A DNA stretch of 64,000 bases from Pseudomonadota bacterium (GCA_018241405.1 JAFEDY010000014.1:55729-119728); one strand, 5' to 3'. Shown: positions 38,525-46,622, counted from the stretch's first letter. The notes: generated from the letters alone by a model not told the origin. A program made the numbers and translations.

Positions 38525-39025
38525 ATGCGCAAACGCAGCCTGCTCATGGCCCTGGCGGCCGCACCGCTGGCGGCCTGCGGCTTTCGCCTGCGCGGCGTGC
38601 CGCAGTTCGCCTTTCACAGCCTGTACGTGCAGGCGCCGGCCGGCTCGGCGCTGGCGCGCGAGCTCATCCGCACGCTGCAGGGCGGCGGCGGCGCGCTCAC
38701 CGTCATCACCGACCCCGCCCAGATCCCCAAGGCCGAGGTCGTGCTGGACCTCCTCTCCGAGCAGCCCGAGCGCGTCGCCGTGGGCCTGAGCAGCGCCGGC
38801 CAGGTGCGCGAGCTGCAGCTGCGCCTGCGCATACGCTTTCGCCTGCGCGGCCAGCAGGGGCAGGAATGGATCGCCGAAACCGAGCTGCTGCAGCAGCGCG
38901 ACATCAGCTACAACGAAACGCTGGCCCTGTCCAAGGAGGGCGAAGAGGCCATGCTGTACCGCAACATGCGCAGCGACCTGGTGCAGCAGATCATGCGCCG
39001 GCTGGCTGCGGCCAAGGCGCAGTGA
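38525..39025 (+). CDS. lptE: LPS assembly lipoprotein LptE
   Basis: A 166-residue lipoprotein that plugs LptD in the outer membrane. Signal and lipobox 'MALAAAPLAAC' (C18), then 'GFRLRGVPQFAFHSLYVQAP' and a helix ending 'YRNMRSDLVQQIMRRLAA'. ATG 38525 lies three bases after the leuS stop. Length and order leuS-lptE-holA are canonical. Confidence 0.93.
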   Translation: MRKRSLLMALAAAPLAACGFRLRGVPQFAFHSLYVQAPAGSALARELIRTLQGGGGALTVITDPAQIPKAEVVLDLLSEQPERVAVGLSSAGQVRELQLRLRIRFRLRGQQGQEWIAETELLQQRDISYNETLALSKEGEEAMLYRNMRSDLVQQIMRRLAAAKAQ

Positions 39026-39052
39026 GGCAACTTGTGCAGCATCACCCCATCT

Positions 39053-39175
39053 GCTCCCTCCCCCCTTGGGGGAGGGCTGGGGTGGGGGCCAGCGGCGCTG
39101 ATGCCTCAATGCCGGCAAGATGCCGGCGCTCCCGGCCCCCATCCCCGCCTTCCCCCCAAGGGGGAAGGAGCCGGC
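39053..39175. repeat. Compound inverted repeat between lptE and holA
   Basis: Left arm at about 39053-39090 begins CTCCCTCCCCCCTTGGGGGA. The right arm at about 39134-39170 is its imperfect reverse complement (ends CCCCCAAGGGGGAAGGAG). Inside sits ATGCCGGCAAGATGCCGGCG followed by CTCC, the same unit found at 43205-43272. A nested REP-like arrangement; it could fold in the lptE-holA message. Confidence 0.65.
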
Positions 39176-39191
39176 AGAAAATCCAGGCCCC

Positions 39192-40238
39192 ATGCAAATC
39201 CCACTCCACCAGCTAGCCGCCCAGCTGCACAAAGGCCTGCGCCCCCTCTACACCCTGCACGGCGACGAGCCGCTGTTGCAGCAGGAGGCGCATGACGCCA
39301 TCCGCGCCGCGGCGCGCGCCCAGGGCTACACCGAGCGCAGCAGCCACACCGTCGCCGGCGCGCATTTCGACTGGAGCGCCGTGCTCGCCGCTGGCGGCAG
39401 TTTGAGCCTGTTTGCCGACAAGCAGATCCTGGAGATCCGCATCCCCTCCGGCAAGCCCGGCAAGGACGGCGCGGCCGCCCTGCAGCACATCGCCGCCGCG
39501 GCCGACGGCAACGACAGCACCCTCACCATCGTGCTGCTGCCGCGCCTGGACAAGGCCACCAGGACGGGCGCCTGGTTCTCGGCCCTGGAGGCGCACGGCG
39601 CCAGCGTGCAGATCGACCCCGTCGAGCGCGCCGCATTGCCGCAGTGGATCGCCCAGCGCCTGGCCGCCCAGGGCCAGCGCGTGGCGCCGGGCGAGGAGGG
39701 CCAGCGCACGCTGCAGTTCTTTGCCGACCGCGTGGAGGGCAACCTGCTCGCCGCGCACCAGGAGATTCAAAAGCTCGCCCTGCTCCACCCCCAGGGCGAG
39801 CTCAGCCGCGAGCAGGTCGAATCCGCCGTGTTCAACGTCGCGCGCTATGACGTGTTCAAGCTCTCCGAGGCCGTGCTCTCGGGCCAGGTGGCGCGCACCC
39901 AGCGCATGCTCGACGGCCTGCAGGCCGAGGGCGAGGCCGAGGTGCTGGTGCACTGGGCGCTGGCCGAAGACATACGCGCCCTGAAGCGCGTCAAGGACGC
40001 CATGAACGCCGGCAAACCCCTGCCCCTGGCCCTGCGCGAGAACCGCATCTGGGGCCATAAGGAGCGCCTGTACGAACGCCTGCTGCCCCAGGCCGGCGAC
40101 GCGCAGCTGGCACGCCTGCTGCAGTCCGCCCACACCGTGGACGGCATCGTCAAGGGCCTCAAGACGCCCGACTGGCCCAGCGACGGCTGGCAGGCCCTGT
40201 CGCGCCTGGCGCTGCAGCTGTGCCGGCTGGGGCGCTGA
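39192..40238 (+). CDS. holA: DNA polymerase III delta subunit
   Basis: A 348-residue clamp-loader subunit. N-terminal 'LYTLHGDEPLLQQEAHDAIR' (the wrench domain opening), middle 'LLPRLDKATRTGAWFSALEA' and C-terminal 'ALAEDIRALKRVKDAMNAG'. The ATG at 39192 (MQIPLHQLAAQLHKGL) is the first after the repeat; a longer frame from 39120 would start inside the repeat and is rejected. It marks the left edge of the accessory island. Confidence 0.93.
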   Translation: MQIPLHQLAAQLHKGLRPLYTLHGDEPLLQQEAHDAIRAAARAQGYTERSSHTVAGAHFDWSAVLAAGGSLSLFADKQILEIRIPSGKPGKDGAAALQHIAAAADGNDSTLTIVLLPRLDKATRTGAWFSALEAHGASVQIDPVERAALPQWIAQRLAAQGQRVAPGEEGQRTLQFFADRVEGNLLAAHQEIQKLALLHPQGELSREQVESAVFNVARYDVFKLSEAVLSGQVARTQRMLDGLQAEGEAEVLVHWALAEDIRALKRVKDAMNAGKPLPLALRENRIWGHKERLYERLLPQAGDAQLARLLQSAHTVDGIVKGLKTPDWPSDGWQALSRLALQLCRLGR

Positions 40239-40399
40239 TCCTGCGCGCCGCGTGACCGGGCGCACCCCTGCGCGCCCCATCGGTTGACAGCAGGCGCCGT
40301 GCGGAGTAAATGCTAACTCGGGACGGGGGAGAGGCACTCAGCCGCAGTCCTGCCCCGTGCCCGGTTCGTTCATGCCACCCATCCAGCAGGAGCCTCACC

Positions 40400-41830
40400 A
40401 TGACGACGCACTCGCACTCGCACCCGGATCCGCACCCCGACCTGCACGCGCATTCGTGCACCATCAAGACGGTTCCCGCCGCCGACCTGGCCGCCGCCGC
40501 CGACAAGGCCGTGCGCATCAACCCCCACAACGCGCCGCCGGTGCAGGCCCTGCGCGCGCTGGCGCCCGATATTCCGCTGCCGCCCGCGCGCCTGAGCGTG
40601 ATGACCAAGAAATACTGGGGCGCCAAGGGCGTCAAGCTCACCGTCGGCTTCATGGACAGCCCCGCCGCCGACCTGCGCGCGCGCATCCTGAGCCACATGA
40701 ATGCCTGGGGCCAGTGGAGCAACGTGCGCTTCGTCGAGACCAAGACCAACCCCCAGGTGCGCATCGCGCGCACGGCGGGCGACGGCTACTGGTCCTACCT
40801 GGGCACCGACATCCTGTCGATTCCCGCCAACGCGGCCACCATGAACCTCGACAGCTTCACCATGAACACGCCCGACTCCGAGTTCTACCGCGTCGTGCGC
40901 CACGAGACCGGCCACACGCTGGGCTTTCCGCATGAGCACATGCGCAAGCAGATCATCGACCGCATCGACCGCGCCAAGGCCATCGCCTACTTCAAGGCAA
41001 CCCAGGGCTGGAGCGAGAACGAGGTCATCGCCCAGGTGCTCACGCCGCTGGAGCAGTCCGCGCTGATCGCCACCGCCCAGGCCGATCCCCTGTCCATCAT
41101 GTGCTACTGGCTGCCCGCCAGCATCATGAAAGACGGCGTGGCCATCAGCGGCGGCACCGACATCGACGCGCTCGACGCCCAGTTTGCCGGCCTCGTCTAC
41201 CCCGGCCCGCTCACGCCCTCGTGCATCTGGCCCAATGGCAAGGCCTACTTCTTCAAGGGCGCGCAATACCTGCGCTACGACCCCAAGGCCGACAAGACCG
41301 ACGCCGGCTACCCCAAGCCCATTGCCGGCAACTGGCCCGGCTTTCCGGCCACGTTCTCGTCGGGCGTCGGGGCCTGCGTGCTGTGGGGCGGCGGCAAGGC
41401 CTACTTCTTCAAGGGCACGCAATACCTGCGCTACGACGTCGTGGCCGACAAGGCCGACGCCGGCTACCCCAAGCCCATTGCCGGCAACTGGCCCGGCCTG
41501 TGGGCCGACAACATCGACGCCGCCGTCTGCTGGCCGGGCAACGGCAAGGCCTACTTCTTCCGCGGCAGCGAATACCTGCGCTACGACATCGCGGCGGACA
41601 AGACCGACCCCGGCTACCCCAAGCCCATCGCCGGCAACTGGCCGGGCTTTCCGGCCGCCTTTGCCGCCGGCGTGCAGGCCGCGGTGGTGTGGAACAACGG
41701 CAAGGCCTACTTCTTCAAGGGCAGCCAATACCTGCGCTACGACATCGCCGCCGACAAGGTGGACGCCGGCTACCCCAAGCCGATTGCCGGCAACTGGCCC
41801 GGCTTCTGGCCCAGCGGGCTGGACGCCTGA
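40400..41830 (+). CDS. Metzincin-type metallopeptidase with four hemopexin-like repeats
   Basis: A 476-residue protein. ATG 40400 follows CAGGAG. The N-terminus is His-rich ([17 protein letters not shown]) and not a signal peptide. The zinc motif HExxHxxGxxH is '[11 protein letters not shown]' (H168, E169, H172, H178), and the Met-turn is 'SIMCYW' (M234). From residue 275 four hemopexin-type blades follow, each with '[15 protein letters not shown]' and '[12 protein letters not shown]'. Such repeats occur in matrix metalloproteases and in Photorhabdus photopexins, where they bind partners. No export signal is visible, so the protein is either cytosolic or released by another route. It begins the accessory island and is followed 18 bases later by an unknown gene. 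The substrate is unknown. Confidence 0.85.
   Translation: MTTHSHSHPDPHPDLHAHSCTIKTVPAADLAAAADKAVRINPHNAPPVQALRALAPDIPLPPARLSVMTKKYWGAKGVKLTVGFMDSPAADLRARILSHMNAWGQWSNVRFVETKTNPQVRIARTAGDGYWSYLGTDILSIPANAATMNLDSFTMNTPDSEFYRVVRHETGHTLGFPHEHMRKQIIDRIDRAKAIAYFKATQGWSENEVIAQVLTPLEQSALIATAQADPLSIMCYWLPASIMKDGVAISGGTDIDALDAQFAGLVYPGPLTPSCIWPNGKAYFFKGAQYLRYDPKADKTDAGYPKPIAGNWPGFPATFSSGVGACVLWGGGKAYFFKGTQYLRYDVVADKADAGYPKPIAGNWPGLWADNIDAAVCWPGNGKAYFFRGSEYLRYDIAADKTDPGYPKPIAGNWPGFPAAFAAGVQAAVVWNNGKAYFFKGSQYLRYDIAADKVDAGYPKPIAGNWPGFWPSGLDA
41222..41822 (+). repeat. Four tandem hemopexin-coding repeats
   Basis: Four imperfect units of about 150 bases. Each contains GGCAAGGCCTACTTCTTC (starting near 41237, 41393, 41542 and 41699) and CCCAAGCC(C/G)ATTGCCGGCA or a close variant. 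The high DNA-level identity between units suggests recent duplication or gene conversion. Confidence 0.85.
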
Positions 41831-41848
41831 GGCCCGCCCGCCCACGCC

Positions 41849-42430
41849 ATGACAGCGCCGCGGGGCACGCAGGCCCCACCGCCCACGCCGTTTGCCGGCG
41901 TGCCCGCCGCCGCGCCCGCAACGCCGCTGCAGGCCACGCCATGGGCCCGCAGCGAGGGTGACGACCTGCCGCCCGAAATCGCCCGCGTGGCCGAGGGCGG
42001 CGTGACCGTGTTCAAGGGCGGCCTCATGAACCCGGGCCAGCAGACCTGGTATGCGCTGGACCTGCAGCGGCGCAGCTTCGTCGCCGTGCTGCGGCGCACC
42101 GGCCAGGGCGCCGGCGCGCCGCAGGCCACGGGCCCGGTGCGCCGGCCCGAAGGGGCAGCGCCGGGCACTGTCGAATCGGTGCACCAGGCGCCCGCCAGCG
42201 CCGCGCAATGCAAGGCCTTTGCCGCGCTGGCCCATCGCCTGCTGGCCAGCCCCGCCGACGACGCCGAGCCCGCCCCCATGCCGCAAGGCCCGCTGCGTCG
42301 CACCCTGGTGCTGCTGCACCAGGGCCGCGCGCTGCACATGCCCCAGGGGCCGGCCGCCGGCGCGCTGCAGGCCGGCATCGTGCAACTCATCCAGCAGCCG
42401 CTGCAGGCGCTGCTGCGGGGCGGTGATTGA
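41849..42430 (+). CDS. Unknown protein downstream of the hemopexin peptidase
   Basis: A 193-residue protein with no family that I can name. An N-terminal Pro/Ala-rich tail (about 1-45) precedes a folded-looking part with 'VAEGGVTVFKGGLMNPGQQT' and 'WYALDLQRRSFVAVLRR'. A disordered linker follows, then a C-terminal part 'LRRTLVLLHQGRALHMPQGP' and 'GIVQLIQQPLQALLRGGD'. No signal peptide or TM. It starts 18 bases after the metallopeptidase stop, so the two are probably one operon. Peptidase-inhibitor or chaperone roles are possible by analogy with other peptidase operons, but nothing in the sequence proves this. Confidence 0.65.
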   Translation: MTAPRGTQAPPPTPFAGVPAAAPATPLQATPWARSEGDDLPPEIARVAEGGVTVFKGGLMNPGQQTWYALDLQRRSFVAVLRRTGQGAGAPQATGPVRRPEGAAPGTVESVHQAPASAAQCKAFAALAHRLLASPADDAEPAPMPQGPLRRTLVLLHQGRALHMPQGPAAGALQAGIVQLIQQPLQALLRGGD

Positions 42431-42494
42431 GCGGGCGCTCCCAGACCCCAGCGTGCGCTTGCAGTCCTGCGCCGCCGGCCACCGCAAACCGGCA

Positions 42495-42513
42495 TAGTGC
42501 AACCATTGCACTA
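42495..42513. promoter_or_regulatory. Perfect palindrome upstream of DUF4160/DUF2442 pair
   Basis: TAGTGCAA-CCA-TTGCACTA: perfect 8-bp arms, ending 10 bases before the DUF4160 start and overlapping a -10-like TAAAAT (42512-42517). Position and symmetry fit an autoregulatory operator, probably bound by the HTH of the DUF2442 protein. This is inference from position. Confidence 0.55.
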
Positions 42514-42523
42514 AAATCAGCGT

Positions 42524-42754
42524 ATGCCCACGCTCGCCCGCCTCGCGCAGTCCACCATCACCATGTACGCGGGCGACCATCTGCCGCCGCACTTTCATGT
42601 GCGCATGAACGACGGGCGCGAGGCGCTGGTGGAGCTTGCCACCCTGTAGGTGCTGCGTGGCAGCCTGCCCGCGCGCGACCTGGCCGAAGCCCTGGCATGG
42701 GCCCATGCCCATCGGGCCGCGCTGGCCGTCCAATGGAAGGAGCTGAACCCATGA
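42524..42754 (+). pseudogene. DUF4160 toxin-like gene interrupted by an amber codon
   Basis: ATG 42524 opens 'ITMYAGDHLPPHFHVRMND', the DUF4160 signature, and continues 'GREALVELATL'. TAG at 42647-42649 breaks the frame. Beyond it the same frame runs 'VLRGSLPARDLAEALAWAHA' to a normal family end at 42754, which overlaps the DUF2442 start (ATGA). Nothing else is disturbed, so a single substitution (GAG or CAG to TAG) explains it. DUF4160 and DUF2442 genes commonly travel as a predicted toxin-antitoxin-like pair. Either the gene is inactivated, or the short form is made, or the amber is suppressed; inactivation is simplest. Confidence 0.75.
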
Positions 42755-43203
42755 GCCAAGCCAAGCAATTCACCCTCACCGCCGTGCAGGCCCTGGCAGA
42801 CGGCGTGCTGCGCCTGCGCTTTGCCGACGGCCAGACCCTGCAGGTGGATGTGAACCCCATCGTGCGCCAACACCCCACGCTGCGCGATCTGGCCGACCCC
42901 GCCACCTTTGCCCGCGTTCAAGTGGGCGAATGGGGCGCCAGCGTGCAATGGGCCGGCCGTGACGACCTGGAGCTGGCCGCCGACAACCTGCGCGCGCGTG
43001 CCGTGGAGCAGGCCGGCGGCTATTCGCACGAGCTGCTGTGGAACTGGATGGCACGCCACCAGCTCACGCTGGACGCCGCCGCCCAGGCCCTGGGCCTGTC
43101 GCGCCGCATGCTGGCCTACTACCGCAGCGGCGAAAAGCCCGTGCCGCGCACCGTGGCCCTGGCCTGCCTGGGCTGGGAGGCCGAGCAGCGCCGTGTGGCC
43201 TGA
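42751..43203 (+). CDS. DUF2442 protein with C-terminal HTH
   Basis: A 150-residue protein. The N-terminal DUF2442 domain (about 1-85: 'LRLRFADGQTLQVDVNPIVR', 'VGEWGASVQW') is followed by a Cro/Xre-like helix-turn-helix at about 98-140 ('WMARHQLTLDAAAQALGLSR', 'RMLAYYRSGEKPVPRTVALA'). The ATG overlaps the DUF4160 stop. It probably acts as the DNA-binding, autoregulating member of the pair, and the palindrome at 42495-42513 is a candidate site. Confidence 0.82.
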   Translation: MSQAKQFTLTAVQALADGVLRLRFADGQTLQVDVNPIVRQHPTLRDLADPATFARVQVGEWGASVQWAGRDDLELAADNLRARAVEQAGGYSHELLWNWMARHQLTLDAAAQALGLSRRMLAYYRSGEKPVPRTVALACLGWEAEQRRVA

Positions 43204-43204
43204 A

Positions 43205-43272
43205 GGCGGGAGCGCCGGCATCTTGCCGGCATGGGTTTGTGGCGAGGGGGCCGGCAGGATGCCGGCGCTCCC
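43205..43272. repeat. Inverted pair of GGGAGCGCCGGCAT repeats
   Basis: GGGAGCGCCGGCATCTTGCC at 43208 faces its near-complement GGCAGGATGCCGGCGCTCCC ending at about 43271, with about 20 bases between. The same unit occurs once in the lptE-holA repeat at 39108-39133. It is a REP-like pair between convergent genes and may serve as a bidirectional terminator. Confidence 0.7.
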
Positions 43273-43280
43273 AGAGGCGC

Positions 43281-43541
43281 TCAGGCTTCTTCCCAGAACG
43301 CCTCGATCAGCTCGCCCTGGGCGTCCAGCAGCCACCACTCGATCACCGCGCCGCGCGGACCCAGGCCCAGCAGGCTGCGGGGCGGCCCCAGGCGCGGGCA
43401 GGCCCACAGCTGGTCGCCGGGCTGCATCATTGGCAGCACCCGCGCGCGTATGCCCGCGGGCACCTCGGGGCTGTGCACATCGACCGGGCGGTCTTCGCCG
43501 TTGCCGATTTGCGCTGCGGTGGCGGGGATGGGGCGGGGCAT
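43281..43541 (-). CDS. Small protein following the MmeI-like gene
   Basis: An 86-residue protein (MPRPIPATAAQIGNGEDRPV) with 'RVLPMMQPGDQLWACPRLGP' and an acidic end 'LIEAFWEEA'. It starts two bases after the stop of the methyltransferase gene, so it is co-translated with it. No named family that I recognise. A structural or accessory role in the restriction-modification operon is plausible from the position alone. Confidence 0.65.
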   Translation of the reverse strand: MPRPIPATAAQIGNGEDRPVDVHSPEVPAGIRARVLPMMQPGDQLWACPRLGPPRSLLGLGPRGAVIEWWLLDAQGELIEAFWEEA

Positions 43542-43543
43542 GC

Positions 43544-46500
43544 TTACTTGGCGCGCGCGTGGTTCAGCGCCAGCAGGCGGCGCAGGATTTCGTCGTCGGG
43601 CATGTCCGCCGCGTAGTCCTGCCAGCCGTAGGCGGCCGCCACGGCCGTGTCCAGCTGGGCGTGGGCCTGGGCCAGCCACGTCGCTTTGCCCTCCTGGCGC
43701 TGGTTGTAGAGGTTGGTCAGCGTGCGCTTTTGCAGGGCCTTGGCGTCCTGCTCCGACAGGCCGGGGCGGGGCTCGATGCGGTCGGGGTAGGGGGAGGCAT
43801 CCATGCCCAGCGGCACCACCTCGGGCACGTGGCGCGTCCATTCGGGCGGGTTGAGCCAGTTCTGGCGCAGGGCATCGAGCCGCTGCGCGGCCTGGGCGAT
43901 GGCCTGGGCGTGGGCGCGGGTGGGGGCGGGCAGGCCGGCGGGGATGAGGGCGCCGCCTGCCAGCGCCTCGGTGCGCTGGTCGGCCGTGTCCTGGGGCGTG
44001 AGGCCGGCGGGGAAGGGGAAGGTTTCGAAGCAGGTGGTGGGGGTGTAGCGCGGGTCGTTACCCACGCCCAGCCAGGTGCACATGCGCAGCGACCAGAGTT
44101 CGTGCATGCGACTGTGCAGGATGCCGAAGGTGGTGTCGTCGGCGCGGGCGATCACAACCACTTGCGAGTCGGCCAGTACCACTGCCGGTTGCCATCGGAA
44201 TAGCCGGTGCTTCGCTACGCGTGCTGTCGCGACGTATCTATCTAAATGGCGCAGTGCGGCTTTCATTTCCGGCCGAGCCCGTTGCAGTAGCCACCACTGC
44301 TCGCCCGTTCGTCCTTCTCTATTTCCCATGCGGTTTGGGCGAACAGCGTCGTAACAATGCTGCCATGGCTGCTCAAACAGCGAGCCGTCGTTTTCGTTCA
44401 TGGTGTCGAAATCGACGATCCAAAATCCTTGTGGCCTCCGGGTGATGTCCAAACCATTGATCCAAGGAAAGAGAACCTTTGCGTTGGACTGACCATGTGG
44501 ATTTGGACGCGACAACCATTCCTGTGCAACCGTGGCAGGCACGTCAAACGCACCGCCTTTCTGCGTTCCGATGAAACTGGTGCCACTGGTATTGACGGGT
44601 TTCGCGGTGGACAGGTCAGTTGCGCCGTCAGCGGTGGAGCCGAAGGTCAAGTCCGAATAGATGATGGGTACTTGAGCGCCGTCGAGATGCGGGGCCAACT
44701 CTGTCTGTCCAAACGCCACCAGCGACACCCGCACCGCAGCGCCGTCGTTCACCCAGGGCTCGTCGCTCCAGGCGTCGTAGATGCGGCTGTCCTTCACGAT
44801 CGCATCCAGCACCTTGCGGTTGGCGCCGCCGCGTATCGAGTTGGTTGCTACAAAACCAGCAGCTGTCAGCGCTTGGCTGGTAAGCGCTGCACGGCTTTTC
44901 TCAAACCAATAGCAGACCAGGTCGGCGCCGCCGGGCACGCGGCCGGCGTAGGTGGCGCGCAGGGCATCGACGTAGGCGTCGCCCAGTTCGCGGCGCATTT
45001 TCTTGTCGCCCAAAAACGGCGGGTTGCCCACCACCACATCGGCGCGGGGCCAGGGGGCCTCGCGGGGGGCGGTGCCCTGTGGGCCGGCTTCGGGGTCAGA
45101 GCACGCGTTTTGCTGCGCAAAATCGTGATCCGACCCCGCAGCCTGCGCCGGCCATTCGAGCAGCGCGTCGCGGCATTCGATCTGCTCCAGCGGCTCCAGC
45201 ACGGGGTTGGTCTTGACGGTGTAGCCGTGGGCGATGCGCCATTGGATTTCGCCTATCCACAGGCTCACACGGGCGAGTTCGGCGGCGTATTCGTTCAGCT
45301 CTATGCCCAGCATGTTGTGCACGCCGGTGACCAGGTCCTGCTCGCGCGCCAGGCCCAGTTCGGCGGCGGCGGTGATGCTGTGCAGCTCCACGTCTTTCAG
45401 CGCCTTGAGGCCCAGGAAGAGGAAGTTGCCGCTGCCGCAGGCCGGGTCGAGGATGCGGAAGGCGCCCAGCCGCTCCAGCCATTGCACGAAGCGGTTGTGG
45501 GCCTTTTTGTAGGCGGCGTCGCCATGCTTCTTGATTTTGGCTGCCAGCGCTTGTAGTTCGTGCGCTACCAGCTCCCATTCCGATAGCAGCGGGCGGGTGA
45601 TGACGGGGGCGATGATGCGCTCGATGGTCGCCGGGTCGGTGTAGTGCGCTCCGAGCTGGCTGCGCTTGGCGGGGTCCAGGCCGCGTTCGAACAGGGTGCC
45701 GAAGATGGAGACGTCAATCGCGCTCCAGTTCAGGCCGGCGGCGCTCCGCAGCTCGGTGATGTCGAGGATTTCGAGCTTGGGGACATTGATGCGCTGGAAC
45801 AGCCCGCCGTTGAACCAGGGGATGTCGTCCGCGCCGTACAGGCCGCCGTCACGCATGGTGGCAAAGAGCTGCTGCAGGCCTTGCGTCAGGCGCTCGCTGG
45901 TGAGCTGGCGGTTGCCCACCAGGCGCTCGAACATGCGGCCGGGCAGCAGGCCCACGTCTTCGGCAAAGAAACAGAACAGGCATTGCGTGAGGAAGTGCGC
46001 CACGGCGTCGGCATGGTGGCCGCGGCTGCGCAGTTGCTCGGCCAGCAGGGCAAAGCTTTTGGCGGCGGCCTCGGTGATGTCGCGGTTGGTCTGGCGCGGG
46101 CGAAAGCTTTGCGGGTCAGTCCACAGGCGGCGCAGCAGTTGCTGTTTGTCGGGCTGGTCGAGCTGGTCGATGCGCACGGTGTGCGTCTCGCTCGGGTGGC
46201 CGTTGAACTGGGTGTGGATGCGGATGGTGAGGCGGTCGCACACCACCAGCAGTGGCGGGTTGGCCAGCGCCAGGCTGTATTGCTGCAACTGGCGCAGGGC
46301 GGCGTCCAGGTTTTTGCCGGGGGCCTTGTTCTCCCACGCGAAATGGTCGCGCAAAAACACGTCGGCATAGCCGCGCGCCTCGCCCAGGAGGTGGGATTTG
46401 CGCTCGAAGACGTATTCGGCCGCGACCTCGGGGCTGCCGGGCTTGGGCACGCCCAGCAGCTCGCACAGGTCGAGGAAGTGGCTTTGCGCGCCCTGCTCTT

Positions 46501-46564
46501 CGTTCAGGTGGGCGCTGGAGCCGCCGGGGCCCCATGTGGCGATGAATGCGGTGGCGGTGATCAC
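43544..46564 (-). CDS. MmeI-like type IIL restriction-modification enzyme
   Basis: A 1,006-residue single-chain endonuclease-methyltransferase. The N-terminal PD-(D/E)xK-like nuclease has D68 in 'GYADVFLRDH' and E78/K80 in 'FAWENKAPGKNLDAAL'. A helical connector includes 'CFFAEDVGLLPGRMFERLVG' and 'IFGTLFERGLDPAKRSQLGA'. The adenine-methyltransferase domain has motif I 'DPACGSGNFLF' (near residue 370) and motif IV 'VVGNPPFLGDKK' (near 515). The target-recognition region near 780-880 includes 'LHSRMHELWSLRMCTWLG'. The start is taken as GTG 46564, because the frame upstream of it is repeat sequence. Two internal stretches (44843-44905 and 45526-45592) resemble the dispersed repeat. Both activities look intact. 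The recognition sequence cannot be predicted. Confidence 0.85.
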   Translation of the reverse strand: MITATAFIATWGPGGSSAHLNEEQGAQSHFLDLCELLGVPKPGSPEVAAEYVFERKSHLLGEARGYADVFLRDHFAWENKAPGKNLDAALRQLQQYSLALANPPLLVVCDRLTIRIHTQFNGHPSETHTVRIDQLDQPDKQQLLRRLWTDPQSFRPRQTNRDITEAAAKSFALLAEQLRSRGHHADAVAHFLTQCLFCFFAEDVGLLPGRMFERLVGNRQLTSERLTQGLQQLFATMRDGGLYGADDIPWFNGGLFQRINVPKLEILDITELRSAAGLNWSAIDVSIFGTLFERGLDPAKRSQLGAHYTDPATIERIIAPVITRPLLSEWELVAHELQALAAKIKKHGDAAYKKAHNRFVQWLERLGAFRILDPACGSGNFLFLGLKALKDVELHSITAAAELGLAREQDLVTGVHNMLGIELNEYAAELARVSLWIGEIQWRIAHGYTVKTNPVLEPLEQIECRDALLEWPAQAAGSDHDFAQQNACSDPEAGPQGTAPREAPWPRADVVVGNPPFLGDKKMRRELGDAYVDALRATYAGRVPGGADLVCYWFEKSRAALTSQALTAAGFVATNSIRGGANRKVLDAIVKDSRIYDAWSDEPWVNDGAAVRVSLVAFGQTELAPHLDGAQVPIIYSDLTFGSTADGATDLSTAKPVNTSGTSFIGTQKGGAFDVPATVAQEWLSRPNPHGQSNAKVLFPWINGLDITRRPQGFWIVDFDTMNENDGSLFEQPWQHCYDAVRPNRMGNREGRTGEQWWLLQRARPEMKAALRHLDRYVATARVAKHRLFRWQPAVVLADSQVVVIARADDTTFGILHSRMHELWSLRMCTWLGVGNDPRYTPTTCFETFPFPAGLTPQDTADQRTEALAGGALIPAGLPAPTRAHAQAIAQAAQRLDALRQNWLNPPEWTRHVPEVVPLGMDASPYPDRIEPRPGLSEQDAKALQKRTLTNLYNQRQEGKATWLAQAHAQLDTAVAAAYGWQDYAADMPDDEILRRLLALNHARAK
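44843..44905 (-). repeat. Dispersed repeat copy inside the MmeI-like gene
   Basis: On the plus strand: CAGCAGCTGTCAGCGCTTGG followed by CTGGTAAGCGCTGCACGGCT. It shares AGCTGnnnGCGCTTnGCTGG and nAAGCGCT with the intergenic copy at 24.0 kb. It encodes 'RAALTSQALTAAGFVATN'. Codons here (CGT, GCA, CTT, CAA, ACA, GCT, GGT, TTT, GTA) are rarer than in the flanking sequence. Confidence 0.6.
45526..45592 (-). repeat. Possible second dispersed repeat copy in the MmeI-like gene
   Basis: TTGATTTTGGCTGCCAGCGC then TTGTAGTTCGTGCGCTACCA. It resembles the element's TTGATAGCTGCTGGCGCTT core with weaker conservation in the right half. Encodes 'LVAHELQALAAKIKKHG'. Less certain than the copy at 44.9 kb. Confidence 0.35.
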
Positions 46565-46565
46565 T

Positions 46566-46622
46566 GTGTATTTTTGATAGCTGCTGGCGCTTATTCGGCA
46601 AGCGCCAGCGGCGGTTTTAACC
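46566..46622. repeat. Dispersed Comamonad-type repeat (full copy)
   Basis: ATTTTTGATAGCTGCTGGCG, then CTTATTCGGCAAGCGCCAGC and GGCGGTTTTAA. It fills the gap between the small 94-residue gene and the MmeI-like gene. It overlaps the stop of the former and sits where the ribosome site of the latter should be. Confidence 0.7.

Noticed and set aside
35723..39232. 1,169-residue minus-strand open frame across leuS and lptE
   Set aside because: It is antisense to leuS and lptE, which have clear motifs. The translation is His/Gln/Ala/Val-rich without domains, a known artefact of high-GC codon use.
40370..42733. 787-residue minus-strand frame with internal repeats ([10 protein letters not shown] type)
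   Set aside because: The repeats are the antisense reading of the hemopexin-coding DNA; not an independent gene.
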